Assembly (NCBI GenBank): GCA_027596195.1
Contig: JADGJG010000252.1
Coordinates: 1 to 27,830, forward strand
Direction of reading: 5' to 3'
DNA length: 27,830 bases
Origin: Podochytrium sp. JEL0797
Taxonomy: Eukaryota > Chytridiomycota > Chytridiomycetes > Chytridiales > Chytriomycetaceae
Made by a program: the position numbers and the translations under genes
Notes under the pieces: model-generated
What the model was told of the DNA's origin: nothing
The model's database searches: none
Seen by the model: only the letters and a program-made list of their open reading frames with translations
Part shown: positions 1 to 10,375 of the stretch, piece by piece
Layout of the letters: each line of letters opens with the position of its first letter
Position numbering within the stretch: the stretch's first letter is position 1

Positions 1-268
1 CTGGGCGCCGGCCCATTTTCTTCTTTACCCAAATCAGTTTCCAAACATTACTGAGCTGTTTAAAATGTTGTGGCCATAAGACCATGTCGTCCATCTCGAC
101 AACTGGGAGTTATCAGGTCCTAAAAAGCATGCATCAGTTTGAATCGCCGGAATTACGCCGCTTTCGCAGACGACATGCTCTAGCCGTTATCAGCACCATC
201 TCCAGATCAGCTCCGTCGAATAACTTCTCAACATCTCTATTGCGCCTGACTAAATCCTGCTGCTTCAT
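1..268 (-). CDS. Unrecognised protein, N-terminal part, runs off the left edge
   Basis: A two-exon model begins at ATG 268. Exon 1 is 268-157, the intron is 156-103 (54 nt, GTAATT...CCAG, with a branch-like CTGATAAC), and exon 2 is 102-1, open to the window edge. The phase is kept (phase 1) and the joined product reads about 71 residues without a stop. It begins MKQQDLVRRNRDVEKLF and continues with a basic stretch (RACRLRKR) and a Trp-rich stretch (LWPQHFKQL, WKLIW). An in-frame TGA lies just upstream of the ATG with no AG between, so an earlier coding exon is unlikely. I recognise no family. A plus-strand ORF at 84-443 overlaps it but looks composition-driven. The support is only the consistent splice phase and the charged, helix-like composition. 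Confidence 0.4.
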
Positions 269-520
269 GTACACGGTTCCCGAAGCCGCGTTTTGTCATG
301 CTTGTATGTGCGAGAATCGTTGCCATGTTTCCGTCGCCAAATTGGTGGTTTCACGCATATGCATTCGATTGGTTGTCGACAAACACACTTGCTCATTTAT
401 CTGCGTCACATATCCGTCGGAAAACAATACATGTCAGCAATAAAAACGGATATCTCTAAATTTTCCAACTTATTTTGGGTTGAGATTCATCATAAAATTA
501 ATTTTTGTTTAATAAAACAA

Positions 521-592
521 GCACCAGTTGTATAGTGGTTTATTATGCCTGCCTTCCAAGCATGCGACCCGGGTTCGAGTCCCGGCTGGTGC
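521..592 (+). tRNA. tRNA-Gly (anticodon UCC)
   Basis: The acceptor stem GCACCAG (521-527) pairs with CTGGTGC (586-592). The T arm is CCGGG-TTCGAGT-CCCGG. The anticodon loop CTTCCAA (553-559) places TCC at 555-557. The anticodon stem CCTGC/GCATG has one C-T mismatch at its second pair, and the D stem is weak. There is no intron. CCA is not encoded, as expected for a nuclear eukaryotic tRNA. The internal A and B boxes (around TATAGTGGTTTA and GGTTCGAGTCC) are present. Confidence 0.93.
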
Positions 593-596
593 AGCC

Positions 597-601
597 TTTT
601 T
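597..601 (+). terminator. RNA polymerase III terminator of tRNA-Gly
   Basis: A run of five T on the plus strand starts four bases after the acceptor stem, the usual Pol III stop signal. Confidence 0.75.
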
Positions 602-934
602 GGTGTAGTCGCCATTCTCATGTCTTCATCTTCTCCTGGGTTTTTATAGTCCCTCTAGACGCGCAGTTTCAACGATTTTACTTTCTGGATCCACATCCTG
701 GCACTCGACCGCACGCTTCATCATGGCCACACGTTTCATCAAATGGCGAGCGAAGCACAGCCGTAAGATTGCTGCCATTTCCGGCTGAGAGTTATTATAT
801 CCAACCGGAGAAGCTAATGGAATGGTGAGAATTCTACGTGATCCGCCTACTTTTAAACCTGATCCACTTCAAATAATACGATCTTCAAATGCTTAAAACG
901 CGTAACCAAATAAACAATAAACCCAAATAAAAAA
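602..934. other. Intergenic stretch without a supported gene
   Basis: This lies between the tRNA and the 3' end of the minus-strand membrane-protein gene. It is A/T-rich near 890-940, which suits that gene's 3' untranslated region. A 44-codon minus-strand ORF (778-644) occurs here, but no splice, homology or composition evidence supports it. Confidence 0.5.
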
Positions 935-2038
935 TCAAACTCCCTCCCCCCACTGCTCGACTCCATACAACGCCATCACTTCACTCCTCACAACCATCCC
1001 TTCACTACTCGACGCACTCACTGGACTCGTATACCCCGCGTCACTACTAATCCCACTCCCACCCGCATCCGTCTCTGCGACGGGCGCTGAATTCCTCCAA
1101 CTCATTTGCGCCGGCGATAACATTGCAATTTTGGGAACTTGAGCAACTCCCCTCTGCGTCATTCCACCAGCACTTTCCTCCTCCGCACCCAACATCAAAA
1201 ACGCGTGCGCAACCGTCTCCGGTTTCGGAACGTACACCCCAAACTGACCGAAACTGTCCCCACTCCTTCCTCCCACGACCGCAGCCATTTCCGGCCTCTG
1301 CACGGGCGACAAGGTGCGATAAAAGCTATCCAAAGTTCCTACACTGCTTCTCGCCCCACCATTCGCTGAAACTCTCAGGTGCGATGGGATGGACGCAGGT
1401 GGAGGGCTGAATCCCGCGCTAATAACCCCTCTTTCCACAGACATGGTGTCGTATGGTCGATCACTGCTTTCCTGCACGGGAGACTTGTGTCCTTCACTTC
1501 CCCGAGAACTCCAAGACCGTGTATCTTCCTCTCCAGTGAACCTTCTCACGGAACTACCCCCACCTCCTCTCCCATCCAACAACCCGGACACGCGATGTGC
1601 AGGGGATTGTCGCGATTTACGGTGATACACTTGCGCAGCGCGGATAACCAGCACCAATAGCGCGAGAAACGCGACTAGGCAGCCCAACACGATGAATACG
1701 ATCGTGGTGGAAGACACGCCTATGGAATCTTGTTGATTCGAAAGCACCACATTCGTGGTTGGAGTCGCCACGGCAGGGGAGGGAGATGATGTGCGGGGCA
1801 TGTTGCGTGTTGGAACGGCGCTTCCACTGCCTGTTCGAGTGGCAGTGGGTGCAAGAGAAGGAGGAGGGTCAGTCGCGGTGGAGAGGAGAGGAACGGCCGT
1901 CGCAGGGGTCAGGTTCTTGAGAACAATACCGGGGTCGTTTTCTTGCGCCGGGGGTGCCGTGGGCTTGGGTGGGCTGGTAGGACCAGGGTTTTGTGCGAGG
2001 GTGGGAGACTGGGCTCCTCCGCGTCGGTTCAGAGTCAT
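935..2038 (-). CDS. Single-pass membrane protein of unknown function
   Basis: A single exon of 367 residues. The start ATG (2038) has a good context (GTCGCC before it) and an in-frame stop lies about 45 nt upstream. Residues 1-105 are rich in Pro, Thr, Ala and Ser with no signal peptide. One strong transmembrane helix lies at about 110-133 (TTIVFIVLGCLVAFLALLVL) and is followed by basic residues (YHRKSR), so the long Ser/Gly-rich tail is probably cytoplasmic. The layout resembles fungal cell-surface sensor or mucin-like single-pass proteins with a glycosylated ectodomain, but I see no conserved domain and assign no function. Low-complexity composition makes homology uncertain. That it is a real gene is supported by the long ORF with a clear membrane helix. 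Confidence 0.7.
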   Translation of the reverse strand: MTLNRRGGAQSPTLAQNPGPTSPPKPTAPPAQENDPGIVLKNLTPATAVPLLSTATDPPPSLAPTATRTGSGSAVPTRNMPRTSSPSPAVATPTTNVVLSNQQDSIGVSSTTIVFIVLGCLVAFLALLVLVIRAAQVYHRKSRQSPAHRVSGLLDGRGGGGSSVRRFTGEEDTRSWSSRGSEGHKSPVQESSDRPYDTMSVERGVISAGFSPPPASIPSHLRVSANGGARSSVGTLDSFYRTLSPVQRPEMAAVVGGRSGDSFGQFGVYVPKPETVAHAFLMLGAEEESAGGMTQRGVAQVPKIAMLSPAQMSWRNSAPVAETDAGGSGISSDAGYTSPVSASSSEGMVVRSEVMALYGVEQWGEGV

Positions 2039-2376
2039 GGCGACAGAACAAGCAAGGTCAAGTGTTTCGAGATTTGCTGTTTAATGCAAGGGGGTGCGTG
2101 GGGACAACGTGTTAATTGGCGGGCGAAAAGTGGGATAGGGTCGGGACACCCTTGTCCGAACGGTGGGTTACAAAAAAATTGCAACTGCTCTGAGCAGCTT
2201 TCTAAAAAGAGCTTATCAAAAAGGACATGAAAGCAGGTCTATACATATTTTTTTCGGTTTGAAAATGAAATAGTGAGAAAATAAAGAAGAAATAATGTGG
2301 CGCACCAATTCGCCATCAAAAAATAAACAAGCCCACGTTCCTCAGGAGCGCCCACGCCCTCAATAAACGGGCTGAA
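2039..2376. other. Intergenic region with the promoter of the membrane-protein gene
   Basis: This holds the 5' region of the minus-strand gene starting at 2038 and the 3' region of the next minus-strand gene, which ends at 2377. It contains A-rich and T-rich blocks (about 2170-2330). I see no convincing TATA box, RNA gene or ORF. Confidence 0.45.
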
Positions 2377-4945
2377 TCAGAAACCCCGACCTATTCAGAA
2401 AAAGGATTTAAAAAAAAACAAATTCCTTCGCTGACACCCAACCAGACATAAAAACTCACCAGAACCATGAGCACCTCTCTCCACCTCTACACTCTCAAAC
2501 AAAATCTTCCCCCCACCACTCAACCCCGCCGCCCCCCAATCTTCCCCACCAACACTCTCCACACTCCCATCATCCAACCGCATCCCTTCCAACCCAACCA
2601 ACACAATTCCCTCCACAACACCCCCAGGAGACGACACCACGCTCTCCGTCGTAAACGTTGTATTCCCACCAACAGAACTCGGCGACGCTAAAACCACATC
2701 CTCTTCCCCCGCGAGCGTCCTCTCCGACTCAAACCCCCCTTGCGGCTGCAGCACCACCCCGACACTCTGTTGCCCTCTTGACACCAAATACGGTTCCGAC
2801 GCAGTCCGAATCAACAACGGTGCTTGTTGCACCACCCCACGCACACCCATCCTCCCTCTCCGAATCTCAGCCGTCTTCCTTCCCTCCCGCACCCCACTAT
2901 ACCGCGACGGAATCTCCAAATCCATGTAATACCGTTTCGTAAACTCAAACCGCTGATGAGTCGGAACTTGACTACAAAACGCCGTTGCCACAGAAACACG
3001 CGGTTCGTCACAAACCCTCATCCTCTGCATCGCATCAACAATCGATCCCCCAATCGGTGCAACCGGTCCATTTTTCGAACCCATCCCAGGTGCATCCGAG
3101 ATACTCAACGACCGCCTCCGAAACGCGGTCGATCCCCTCACGTGTCGTACATTTCGCGTGGATTGACTATGCCGCCGTTGCGACCCAACATTCCTCGACG
3201 CAACCCCAGTTGTCACAGCTGCACCCGCTGCAACACCCTTCCCGGCCACCACCGCCCCTGTCCCCCGCGGCGGAGGAATCCATTTGAAAATCGCATCCGG
3301 CTGTTGCTTGGCCCCAGTCTGTGTAGTACTCACGGACCGGTTCCGTTTCCCACTTTCACCACCACCCGCGCCTCGATTCATGGGACTCGCTGAAAGACTT
3401 CTGACCTCTGCACCCCCACTCCTCAATCTCCGCCTTCGATTCCCTTCTGTAAGGAAAAGGGGTAACAGCGAGCTCTTGGTGCTTAATACGAATTCGACGC
3501 TTTCTTCGGATGTGACACTCATGCGGTCGTCTTCGGAGTCGGCTTCGAGAGGCTCGTTGGATGTGGCGAATGTGGATCCACTAATGGCTGGGGAGGGGGA
3601 AGGTATGACGTGTGGTGAGGGCTGGAAGGGAGGTGGTGGTGCTGGGTATGATTGAGAAGGGGCGGGTGGCATTGTTGGATCGTTCAGGTCTTCGTCTTCG
3701 GAGTAGTAATAATCGAATCCATTCTCCCCATTCGTTCTGGCTAAAGAAGTAGACCCGCCCGGAATTCAGTCCTTTTGCAAAAAAATCAACGATCCGAAAG
3801 AAAAAATACTCACAATGCCGACTCCGAAAAGTCCCCTTCTTCCACGACGTTGAAATCACTCCCTCCATATCATCCCTTGACCCCCTGAACCCCCCGCCCG
3901 CGTTATAACACGCAGGATACCCTGAATACTGCGCCGGAGGAACGACTCCATACGCGTGCTGATGATGTACGGGGTATGCGACGCCCGGGTGCTGGTGTTG
4001 TGGGTACCCATACATGTTTTGAAACGAATGATGCGGGATGGTTGGGAAGGTTGGTATCGGTGGGGGAGGTGGGGTTGGGGTGGAGGGGATGAAGGGGCGG
4101 GCGAAGGCTGAAAGGCGTTTGACAGTTGGTGTTGTCGAAGGAATCGGATGCGGTTGGGGTTGTGGCGGTTGTATAGGTCGTTGAGGTGGAGTTTGAAACG
4201 ATGGAAGCGGTTGCGGGAACATGTGAGGATGTTGAAACGGATGAACGGGCGGACCCGATCCAGACTGTTTGAAATTGGAGAAATTCGGAGGAGGACGCGG
4301 CGGAGGAGCATGGAATGTGCGATGATCCTTCATCTTCTGCTGGATGGGTTGCACGTTCGAATTCGGATTCCGACAAGGATTCAAGGACGCGTAAATCTGA
4401 GGTTGTGGACCAGTCGTTGATGATCCCGAGATTCCCCGCGCCAACACTTGGTTATACCCCACTCCCACCTCCCTCCCCGTATTCCAATGATGCGTATTCG
4501 CATTGCCCCCGCAATATTCCACAAGCGATACATCCGTATTCGTGCCAACGTGCGAAATCTTTGCATGAGGCGGCGGGTTGACTTTGACGAGTCCCTGGCG
4601 CGGGAACCCAATCACAGGCGAAGCCATAATCGTCTCAAGCGAGGTTGGTGGACAGATTGGGGAAGTGCTCGCAAAGGGGGTTGTTTGAGTCGTCTGCTCC
4701 TGTTTGTTTCGCTGAAGAATCTGCGAGAAGGACGGTTTGGGTGCGGGGGTACACCAGGGTGTTGGTTTGTTTGGAGGTTGTGGGATCGCAGTGGGTGAAG
4801 GGTCCTTGGTTGATTTTGTGTTCTGAAGGGCGGGAAAGGCCGAGGCGAAGGAGGGCGGGTCGGTTACAGAGTCACTTCGCTTTTGGGTGTCGAGGGACTG
4901 GGAGCGTTTCTTCTTCTTGGTGTGGGCGTGGTGGTGGGATGACAT
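2377..4945 (-). CDS. Long proline-rich, probably disordered protein with a PNRC/Edc1-like motif
   Basis: Three exons: 4945-3814, 3740-2460 and 2390-2377. Introns are 3741-3813 (73 nt) and 2391-2459 (69 nt), both GTGAGT...TAG with matching phases, giving 808 residues. The last intron only changes the final few residues; without it the ORF stops at 2395. The N-terminus is basic (HTKKKKRSQSLD) and is followed by PSPTAIPQPPNKPTPW (about residues 50-65). That resembles the short Pro-rich motif of PNRC/Edc1 decapping activators that binds Dcp1. The middle (about 200-370) is Pro/His/Gln-rich, and the C-terminal half is Ser/Arg/Gly-rich with acidic patches (YYYSEDEDLND just after intron 1). No folded domain is visible. 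A role in mRNA regulation is a guess from the motif alone. The start lies 88 bp from the septin stop, on the same strand. Confidence 0.65.
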
Positions 4946-5032
4946 TTGTTTTTTTCCAAGGGATTTGCAACAGAGAAATGGGTCGCACCGGTTGTCAGAA
5001 AATTGAACCAAACGAACTCTTATTAATACTCT

Positions 5033-6403
5033 TCAGTGCGACGTGGCCTCCTTCAGCGCAAGCAACTGCTTCGTTCTGAAGGACTCGTAGTGCACCATCG
5101 AAGTCACGTCAATCAGGTCTTGAAGGTGAGTGCGTGTCAGGAAGTTGCGCAGCGCAACAAACTCGCAGTGCTCTTCGTTTTCAACTGTGGTGTGAAGTAG
5201 CAGTTAGTTATGGTAACCAGGAGAGTGTCAAACAAACCATTAATCACTCCCCAACGAGTTCTACGCCCTCTGACCGCCTATCGCGAAAAAAACAAACTCT
5301 CAGACCCCAAAACCCACCCCAAATCAATAACAGTTCTCACCTTCCCCGCAACAACCACATTCCTCTCACTCCCAACAACCGCAAACGGAATCACATCCCT
5401 CACGGCCCCCAACGCCACCCTCTCGACCTTCTCCTCCTCCGTCAACGCCTCCGCCGGATCCTCATCCACAAACACATCCGCGTAAGGGAACGTACGGATC
5501 CCGTGGAACTCGATTTCATCCTTGATTCTCTTTTTGAACGCGAGCCGTTCTTCGAGGGTGAGGGAGTCGGATTTGGCGATTACGGGGATTACGTTGGAGA
5601 TTTCGGAGAGGCGACGCATGACGGCAATGTCGAGGGGGGTGAGACTGTGTTGAATGTGTTAGCGCCCCAACTCCACAATAAACACGTCCAACACTCACGC
5701 ATGCCCCGTCGGCGCAATAAAAAACAACACAGCATGCACCCTCGTATCCGCAATTCTCCTGTCTCTCGTGGGTGTCAACTCCTTCCTCAGGTATCCGCTG
5801 TACTGGTCCTTGATGTACTTGACAACCGGTTCCCAGCATTTGTCGTTGTTGACTTGATCGCCGTATCCGGGGGTGTCTGTGACGGTGAGTTTCAAGCGCA
5901 CGCCGTTTTCCTCAATCACTGTATGGAAAGAGTAAGACAACAAGGGATGGTGTGGATGTGGTTTCTACCATGCGAAACACTCTGAATCTCGGTCGTTTGA
6001 ATCGGCTGTCCGCTCTCGTTCGTCTTCAAGAGACCCTTTGACTCAATCAGATGCGATGCAAACAGCGTGTTGACGAGCGTTGATTTTCCAAGCCCAGATC
6101 GTCCTGGTTGCGTTCAAATTGGGTGTGAGTTTGACAGCAATCACCCACCCAACGAGCCCCACACCCAACACACACACCCTCACTCACCCACAACCATAAT
6201 GTTGAATGCGAATCCGCGCTTCAACAGCTTCTTTTCAATCTGCGAGGTGATTGAATCGAATCCAACGTAACTCGTCAAGGTGACCTGTCAAGAGGATGCG
6301 GAAGACCGCGAGGAGTGAGCATCCTCTGTGGCAATCGGGATGGGATCACAGGATCGCTGGAGGGGGAAGGCACACGCACCTTCTTGTCGGCGATGGCTGC
6401 CAT
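5033..6403 (-). CDS. CDC10: Septin, Cdc10 type
   Basis: Seven exons: 6403-6380, 6284-6188, 6103-5969, 5918-5699, 5644-5341, 5277-5238 and 5184-5033. They join to 323 residues, almost the length of yeast Cdc10. Septins are GTP-binding proteins that assemble into filaments at division sites and cortical domains. The P-loop is GRSGLGKS (about 41-48); the Arg after the first Gly is Cdc10-like. G3 is DTPGYGD (about 100-106) and G4 is AKSD (about 182-185). The septin unique element ends in RTHLQDL. The N-terminus before [13 protein letters not shown] is very short and there is no C-terminal coiled coil, both typical of Cdc10. Exon 1 codes only eight residues. Intron 6 starts with GTTTGT rather than GTRAGT. 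Every splice phase agrees. Confidence 0.95.
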
Positions 6404-6594
6404 TTTCAAAGATTGATTTTGGTGGGGTGCAACCCAAATTGAATTTTCTTGTGTCTTTCGCGCTTCGATGATTCGATATTCTTTCATTCTGCGCGAACAT
6501 GGCGCATCATCGCATAACCGAATGCATACCGAATGGGGGACTAATGGCGCGGTTCGCGACGTCGACGCGTGGAAACAAATCTGAGCCAATTCTT

Positions 6595-7842
6595 CTATTG
6601 CCTCTTCTTCTCTCCCTCTGGCACCTCCTTTACCCCCTCCCCACCACCCAAACCCCCCTTCCCAGCAGCAGCAGCAGCATCAGAAGCAGCAGCAACAGCA
6701 GCATCAGCACCAGCAAACCTCACGGGCAACTGCACCTTCCGAAAACTCGGCCAAACAATCGCGTCTACAAAAGCGCTCCTCAACTGACTAGTGATCAACG
6801 AAGTAAGTTTCGGCAGATCCTTGACTTTCGTGCGATGCCCGAGCAGGGAACGGACTTCAAAGTCGAGTGCGTAGGATTCGAGGATGGAGATTGCGAGGAA
6901 GGTTTCGGAGGAGTCGGGGTGGGTGACGAATTCGATTGCAATCTTTTGTGAAGATTCGAAATGAGGAATTGATGGGCTGGCGCGTTCTACCCAATGAACA
7001 AATACTCACCGTTCCTGAAAACTTGACAACAGACAGAACCAAGGAAACGGGCAACGACGCGATGGCAGGTTTAGGCCAATTGATGACCACTTGGGTATCG
7101 ATACCAATGGTGACTTGATCGTTGAATTCGAATTCAATCTCGGCCCTCTGTCGAGTTTTCACGAGGTGGTCAGTTTTTTCGGGTGAAATACGGATTACAG
7201 AGCGAAAAGATACGGTTTGTACCAAATTGGAACTGTGCTCCGCGTATTGCATTCTTGCGGTTTTGAATTTCGGGTATTCCTCTCCGAGTGAAAAGTCTGT
7301 GATTGAGACGGGACCCTGAAGCGATCACTTGTCAATTACCCGCTCAACGCGTCACTATTCCTACCAGAAATCCAGGCCTCTGACTCGTCCCCCCTGCACC
7401 CCGAAAGTTCAACTTTTCATCCAACAAAGCAACCAAACTGTCGTTCAACGCCTGATCACTGCGATACCGCGCCAACAACTGCGCCAACAACACACTCATC
7501 CAATCACACGACTCTGCCAGATGCGAATGCACGTTGTACTCTGTCTTTGCCAAAACGTGCGATTCGAAGGCGTGTTGGCGCATTGGTGGGTTTCGGGGTC
7601 CTTTTTGGCGCCAGAGCGGGGCGAGTTTAGCGCGGTGTATCTCTGCTTTCGTTTCGTCCGAGTTTCGCAGCAGGAAGGCCTTGACGAGGAAGAAGATGAG
7701 GACGCAGAGAATCACTTGGCCAAATACGAAGCCCTGGGGATCGATCAGTGATCTTGCGATATAGTGTACGATAGGTGGAGTGTGAACACCAACTCACCTT
7801 GATGAACTGGTTCACTGCGGCATCGAGGGGTGCGGTTTCCAT
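6595..7842 (-). CDS. MMM1: Mmm1, ER-anchored SMP-domain subunit of ERMES
   Basis: Five exons: 7842-7798, 7733-7365, 7315-7223, 7147-7010 and 6942-6595, giving 330 residues. Mmm1 is the ER anchor of the ER-mitochondria encounter structure and carries lipids through its SMP domain, with Mdm12, Mdm34 and Mdm10 as partners. Visible parts are a 15-residue lumenal N-terminus, one membrane helix (about 16-37, GFVFGQVILCVLIFFLVKAF) and a spacer. The SMP domain covers about 88-300 and has typical blocks: ESCDWMSVLLAQLL, SLGEEYPKF, the INWPKP turn and RSLLGHRTKVKDLPKL. The C-terminus adds an Ala- then Gly-rich low-complexity tail. The in-frame ATG at 7965 was not used, because it would extend over the first exon of DCTN4 and give a long N-terminus unlike the family. 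The short acceptors near 6985 do not fit the phase; the one at 6943 does. Confidence 0.92.
6664..6716. repeat. Imperfect GCA triplet repeat in the MMM1 C-terminus
   Basis: An imperfect CAG/GCA triplet array (GCT on the coding strand) encodes the Ala-rich tail of Mmm1. It is length-variable low complexity within the last exon and keeps the frame. Confidence 0.8.
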
Positions 7843-7863
7843 TGCTTCTTTTTTGATAAACAA
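7843..7863. promoter_or_regulatory. 21-bp gap between divergent MMM1 and DCTN4 start codons
   Basis: The two start codons point away from each other with only 21 bp between them, an A/T-rich stretch with a TTTTTT run. Core promoters and 5' leaders of each gene must therefore lie inside the other gene's transcribed or coding sequence, unless one of the two starts is misassigned. Confidence 0.5.
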
Positions 7864-9575
7864 ATGATCACGGTCCAATGCCCCTGCTCGGGACCCCACT
7901 TCTCCCTCGATTCGCCCCGGTTTCCCCTTAGTCGGCTGTACTTTTGCACCAGCGACCAATGCCACGGAAAACTCAAATGTTCGCGCTGTTCCGTCGAAGA
8001 TATTTGCTCCTTCTTCTGCCCAAACTGTCTGTTTGAAGTGCCCTCAGCGAGTGTGAAGCCAGAGCGGAACCGGTATTCCGATCTCGCTTCTTATTCCTAT
8101 TGCATCTAATCCTATAACAAGTTGTGCCCGCAACTGCTTCGAATGCCCCATATGCATAAACACCCTCACCGTTGTCTCCACCGGAACGACCCACTTCCTC
8201 TCATGCGGAGTCTGTCGCTGGAATTCGCTCGAAACCGGCCTCAGTTTCGATCGTCCAACGGGTCTCGCGAGTTGAGTCCAAATTTCGCGCATTCCACCGA
8301 CTTCCCATACCGCCCATACCAACCCCATATCACACACCACTATCAGTGCAAATGCAAAAAGCAGACGAAGAACGTCCAGACCTCATCGAATTCCAATCCC
8401 TCAAATCCCATTTTGAAAAAACCTCCACTACCGGCACCACCCCGGGGAACCTCACCACCTCCTCTGCAAGCTCCATGGCCGATTTGTTTCGCGCGTCGTC
8501 GATCCAATTGCCGAGTTCTTTGTTGGCGAGTTTGCCGGCACTTGCTGGCGCGTTGGGGGGGAGTAAATTGAGTTTGGCGGATTCGGGTGCGGTTGATGGC
8601 AAGGATGCCGTTTATGAGCCGAAAGTCGTGGTGGATCATGAGGCTCTAGAACGTGTGGATTTGGAGAGGATGAATGGGTTGGTGATTGATCAAGGTAAGG
8701 CGGATTCGAAACAGTGTGGGAGACAAACGCGTGGTTTTCGTATCATTCTATGACCGGCCGAGAGCAAAGGGAAAAAATGGATTGCGATGACCAGATCGTG
8801 CCGTGTGTTTGAATCTTGGAATCTCAACTCACAACAACCAATTTGATCCCATCCCGAATTCCCAGCAACCACCTTGACCCAACGATACCAGCAACTCGAA
8901 GACCAGCCCAGAACTTTGAGGTACCGGTCCTGCTTTCTCGAAACGCGTTCGAAAACTCACTTTTTCTCCCAAAACAGCGGCCTCCGCCCCCAACGTCTCC
9001 TCCTGCGCACCAAACGCGCCAAACGCTGCAAAGCATGCGACCACGCACTCATCAAACCCGAACAGAAAACTCAAGTCACGAAATTCCAAATCCAGTTACA
9101 CGCCATGGATTATATCCCAACTATCACACTTGCTCATCCACTTCCGAAATTCCCACTGGAACCGGGCGAAACGTACTCGATCTTGTTGAAGGTTATGAAC
9201 CCGTTGACGACTCCGATTCGCGTGATGCTTGCGCCTCTTGATGCGGAACAAGACGCGTCGCGTTCGAGTGTGGTGACTGCGCTTGCACCCTTGTTTACGC
9301 TGGACGATATTGGCGCGGCGGGAGAGAAGGGGTCGAGTGAGATGGAGGCCGGGGTTGTTGAGAAGAAGGGGAATTGGGCGGTTGTTCCGGTTGAGGTTGT
9401 GGTGTTGAAGATGGCAGGGAAAGTGCTGGAGGTTTGTGTTTTGGCACTTGTGAGGGTTCTTTTTTCTGATCAATTTGCATAGATTCCGCTGTTGGTTCAG
9501 TTTGCCAAAGTGGGACAGGATGAAGCGCAGGATGCGGGGGAAGATGTCTCCTTTTGGATCGTGATCACACTTTGA
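7864..9575 (+). CDS. DCTN4: Dynactin subunit p62 (DCTN4 family)
   Basis: Six exons: 7864-8072, 8122-8270, 8347-8694, 8866-8920, 8978-9431 and 9483-9575, giving 435 residues. p62 sits in the pointed-end complex of dynactin, the dynein adaptor for minus-end transport on microtubules. The N-terminus has the family's Cys pairs: CPCSG, LYFC, KCSRC, FFCPNCLFEVPSASVKPERNR (as separate blocks), then CARNCFECPIC and CGVCRW. Further blocks are DEERPDLIEF, TTLTQRYQQ and RTKRAKRCKACDHALIKPE, then a beta-rich C-terminal half ending in FWIVITL. Intron 2 uses GTTGAG and intron 5 GTTTGT as donors. Intron 3 is 171 nt, much longer than its neighbours, yet the exons on both sides join into a conserved block. 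The stop is 35 bp before the next start codon. Confidence 0.93.
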
Positions 9576-9610
9576 CATTTTTGACAGCAAAAAACAAAAG
9601 AGAAAAACAA

Positions 9611-10355
9611 ATGTCTTTTGCGCGCGGTTTTGCCTCCTACACCCGTTTCGTGAAACGCAACCCTCTTGGATCCCAATGCCTCGTTGCTGGGCTCCTCTGG
9701 TCCGCCGGCGACATTCTCAGCCAGAAGATCACACACTCACACGAACACAAGAGACTCCTTGGCCCCGAAGAACAACCCACCAACACCTCCATTGACTGGA
9801 AACGAGTCGGAATCATGTCTACGTATGGCTTCTTCATCGCAGGACCCCTGTACACGTTCTGGTACAAAACTCTCGACAAGTTTGTCGAACCGATGCTTGT
9901 GAAACTCCTGCGCAAACGAACCCATCCCATCGCAACACACCTTTCGAAACACCGCTTAATGTGGTCCGTCGCACTCACCAAAGTCGCTTGCGATAACTTC
10001 CTCTTCGAACCGCCGTATCTCTCCGTCTTCTTCCTCGCAACACACACCATGTCGGGCGCGACTCCGGGGGAAGCCGTGCGGCATTTGAAGGCGGATTTCT
10101 GGCCGACTTATGTCACGGATGTCCTGGTATGGACCCCCATTCAAATCATCAATTTCCGATTCGTGCCGGTGCATTTTCAGCCGCAGTTTGTGAATGCGTT
10201 TAATATTGGGTGGAATGGTGAGTTATTGCTGCGCGTTGAGGGAATCCCGTGTGTTAACTTGGTTCGTTTTCGTAGCTTTCCTGTCGTATATGCAACACGA
10301 AGGATCTTATTACAATCCGGAGGAATCCGCGACCCTCGAATCTGCTTCGAAATAA
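9611..10355 (+). CDS. Mpv17/PMP22 family inner-organelle membrane protein (Sym1-like)
   Basis: Two exons, 9611-10217 and 10276-10355, joined over a 58-nt intron (GTGAGT...CGTAG), give 228 residues. This family comprises four-helix proteins of the mitochondrial inner membrane (Sym1/Mpv17) or the peroxisome (PMP22/PXMP2), thought to act as channels or in stress tolerance. Signature blocks are YTRFVKRNPLGSQC at the N-terminus, TYGFFIAGPLYTFWYKTLDK, and the C-terminal FWPTYVTDVLVWTPIQ with NFRFVPVHFQ and WNAFLSY across the splice. A polyadenylation-type AATAAA (10351-10356) overlaps the stop codon. If the intron is kept, the frame stays open to 10624. Mitochondrial versus peroxisomal location cannot be decided from the sequence. 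Confidence 0.92.
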
Positions 10356-10375
10356 ACACTCTTGTTGACATACAC

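Noticed and set aside
84..443. Plus-strand ORF of 119 codons near the left edge
   Set aside because: No domain or helix pattern, many Cys and Ser from composition, and the opposite strand gives a better two-exon model.
644..778. Minus-strand ORF of 44 codons between the tRNA and the membrane-protein gene
   Set aside because: Too short, no family, no splice partner; most likely chance within a 3' untranslated region.
2003..2233. Plus- and minus-strand ORFs overlapping the promoter side of the membrane-protein gene
   Set aside because: They are shadows in other frames, without domains or supported starts.
6985..7009. Very short intron in MMM1 (acceptor near 6985)
   Set aside because: About 25 nt is below the size of all other introns and breaks the reading frame; the acceptor at 6943 keeps it.
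7843..7965. Earlier in-frame start for MMM1 at 7965
   Set aside because: It would overlap the DCTN4 coding exon on the other strand and give a long N-terminus that Mmm1 proteins with a short lumenal tail do not need.
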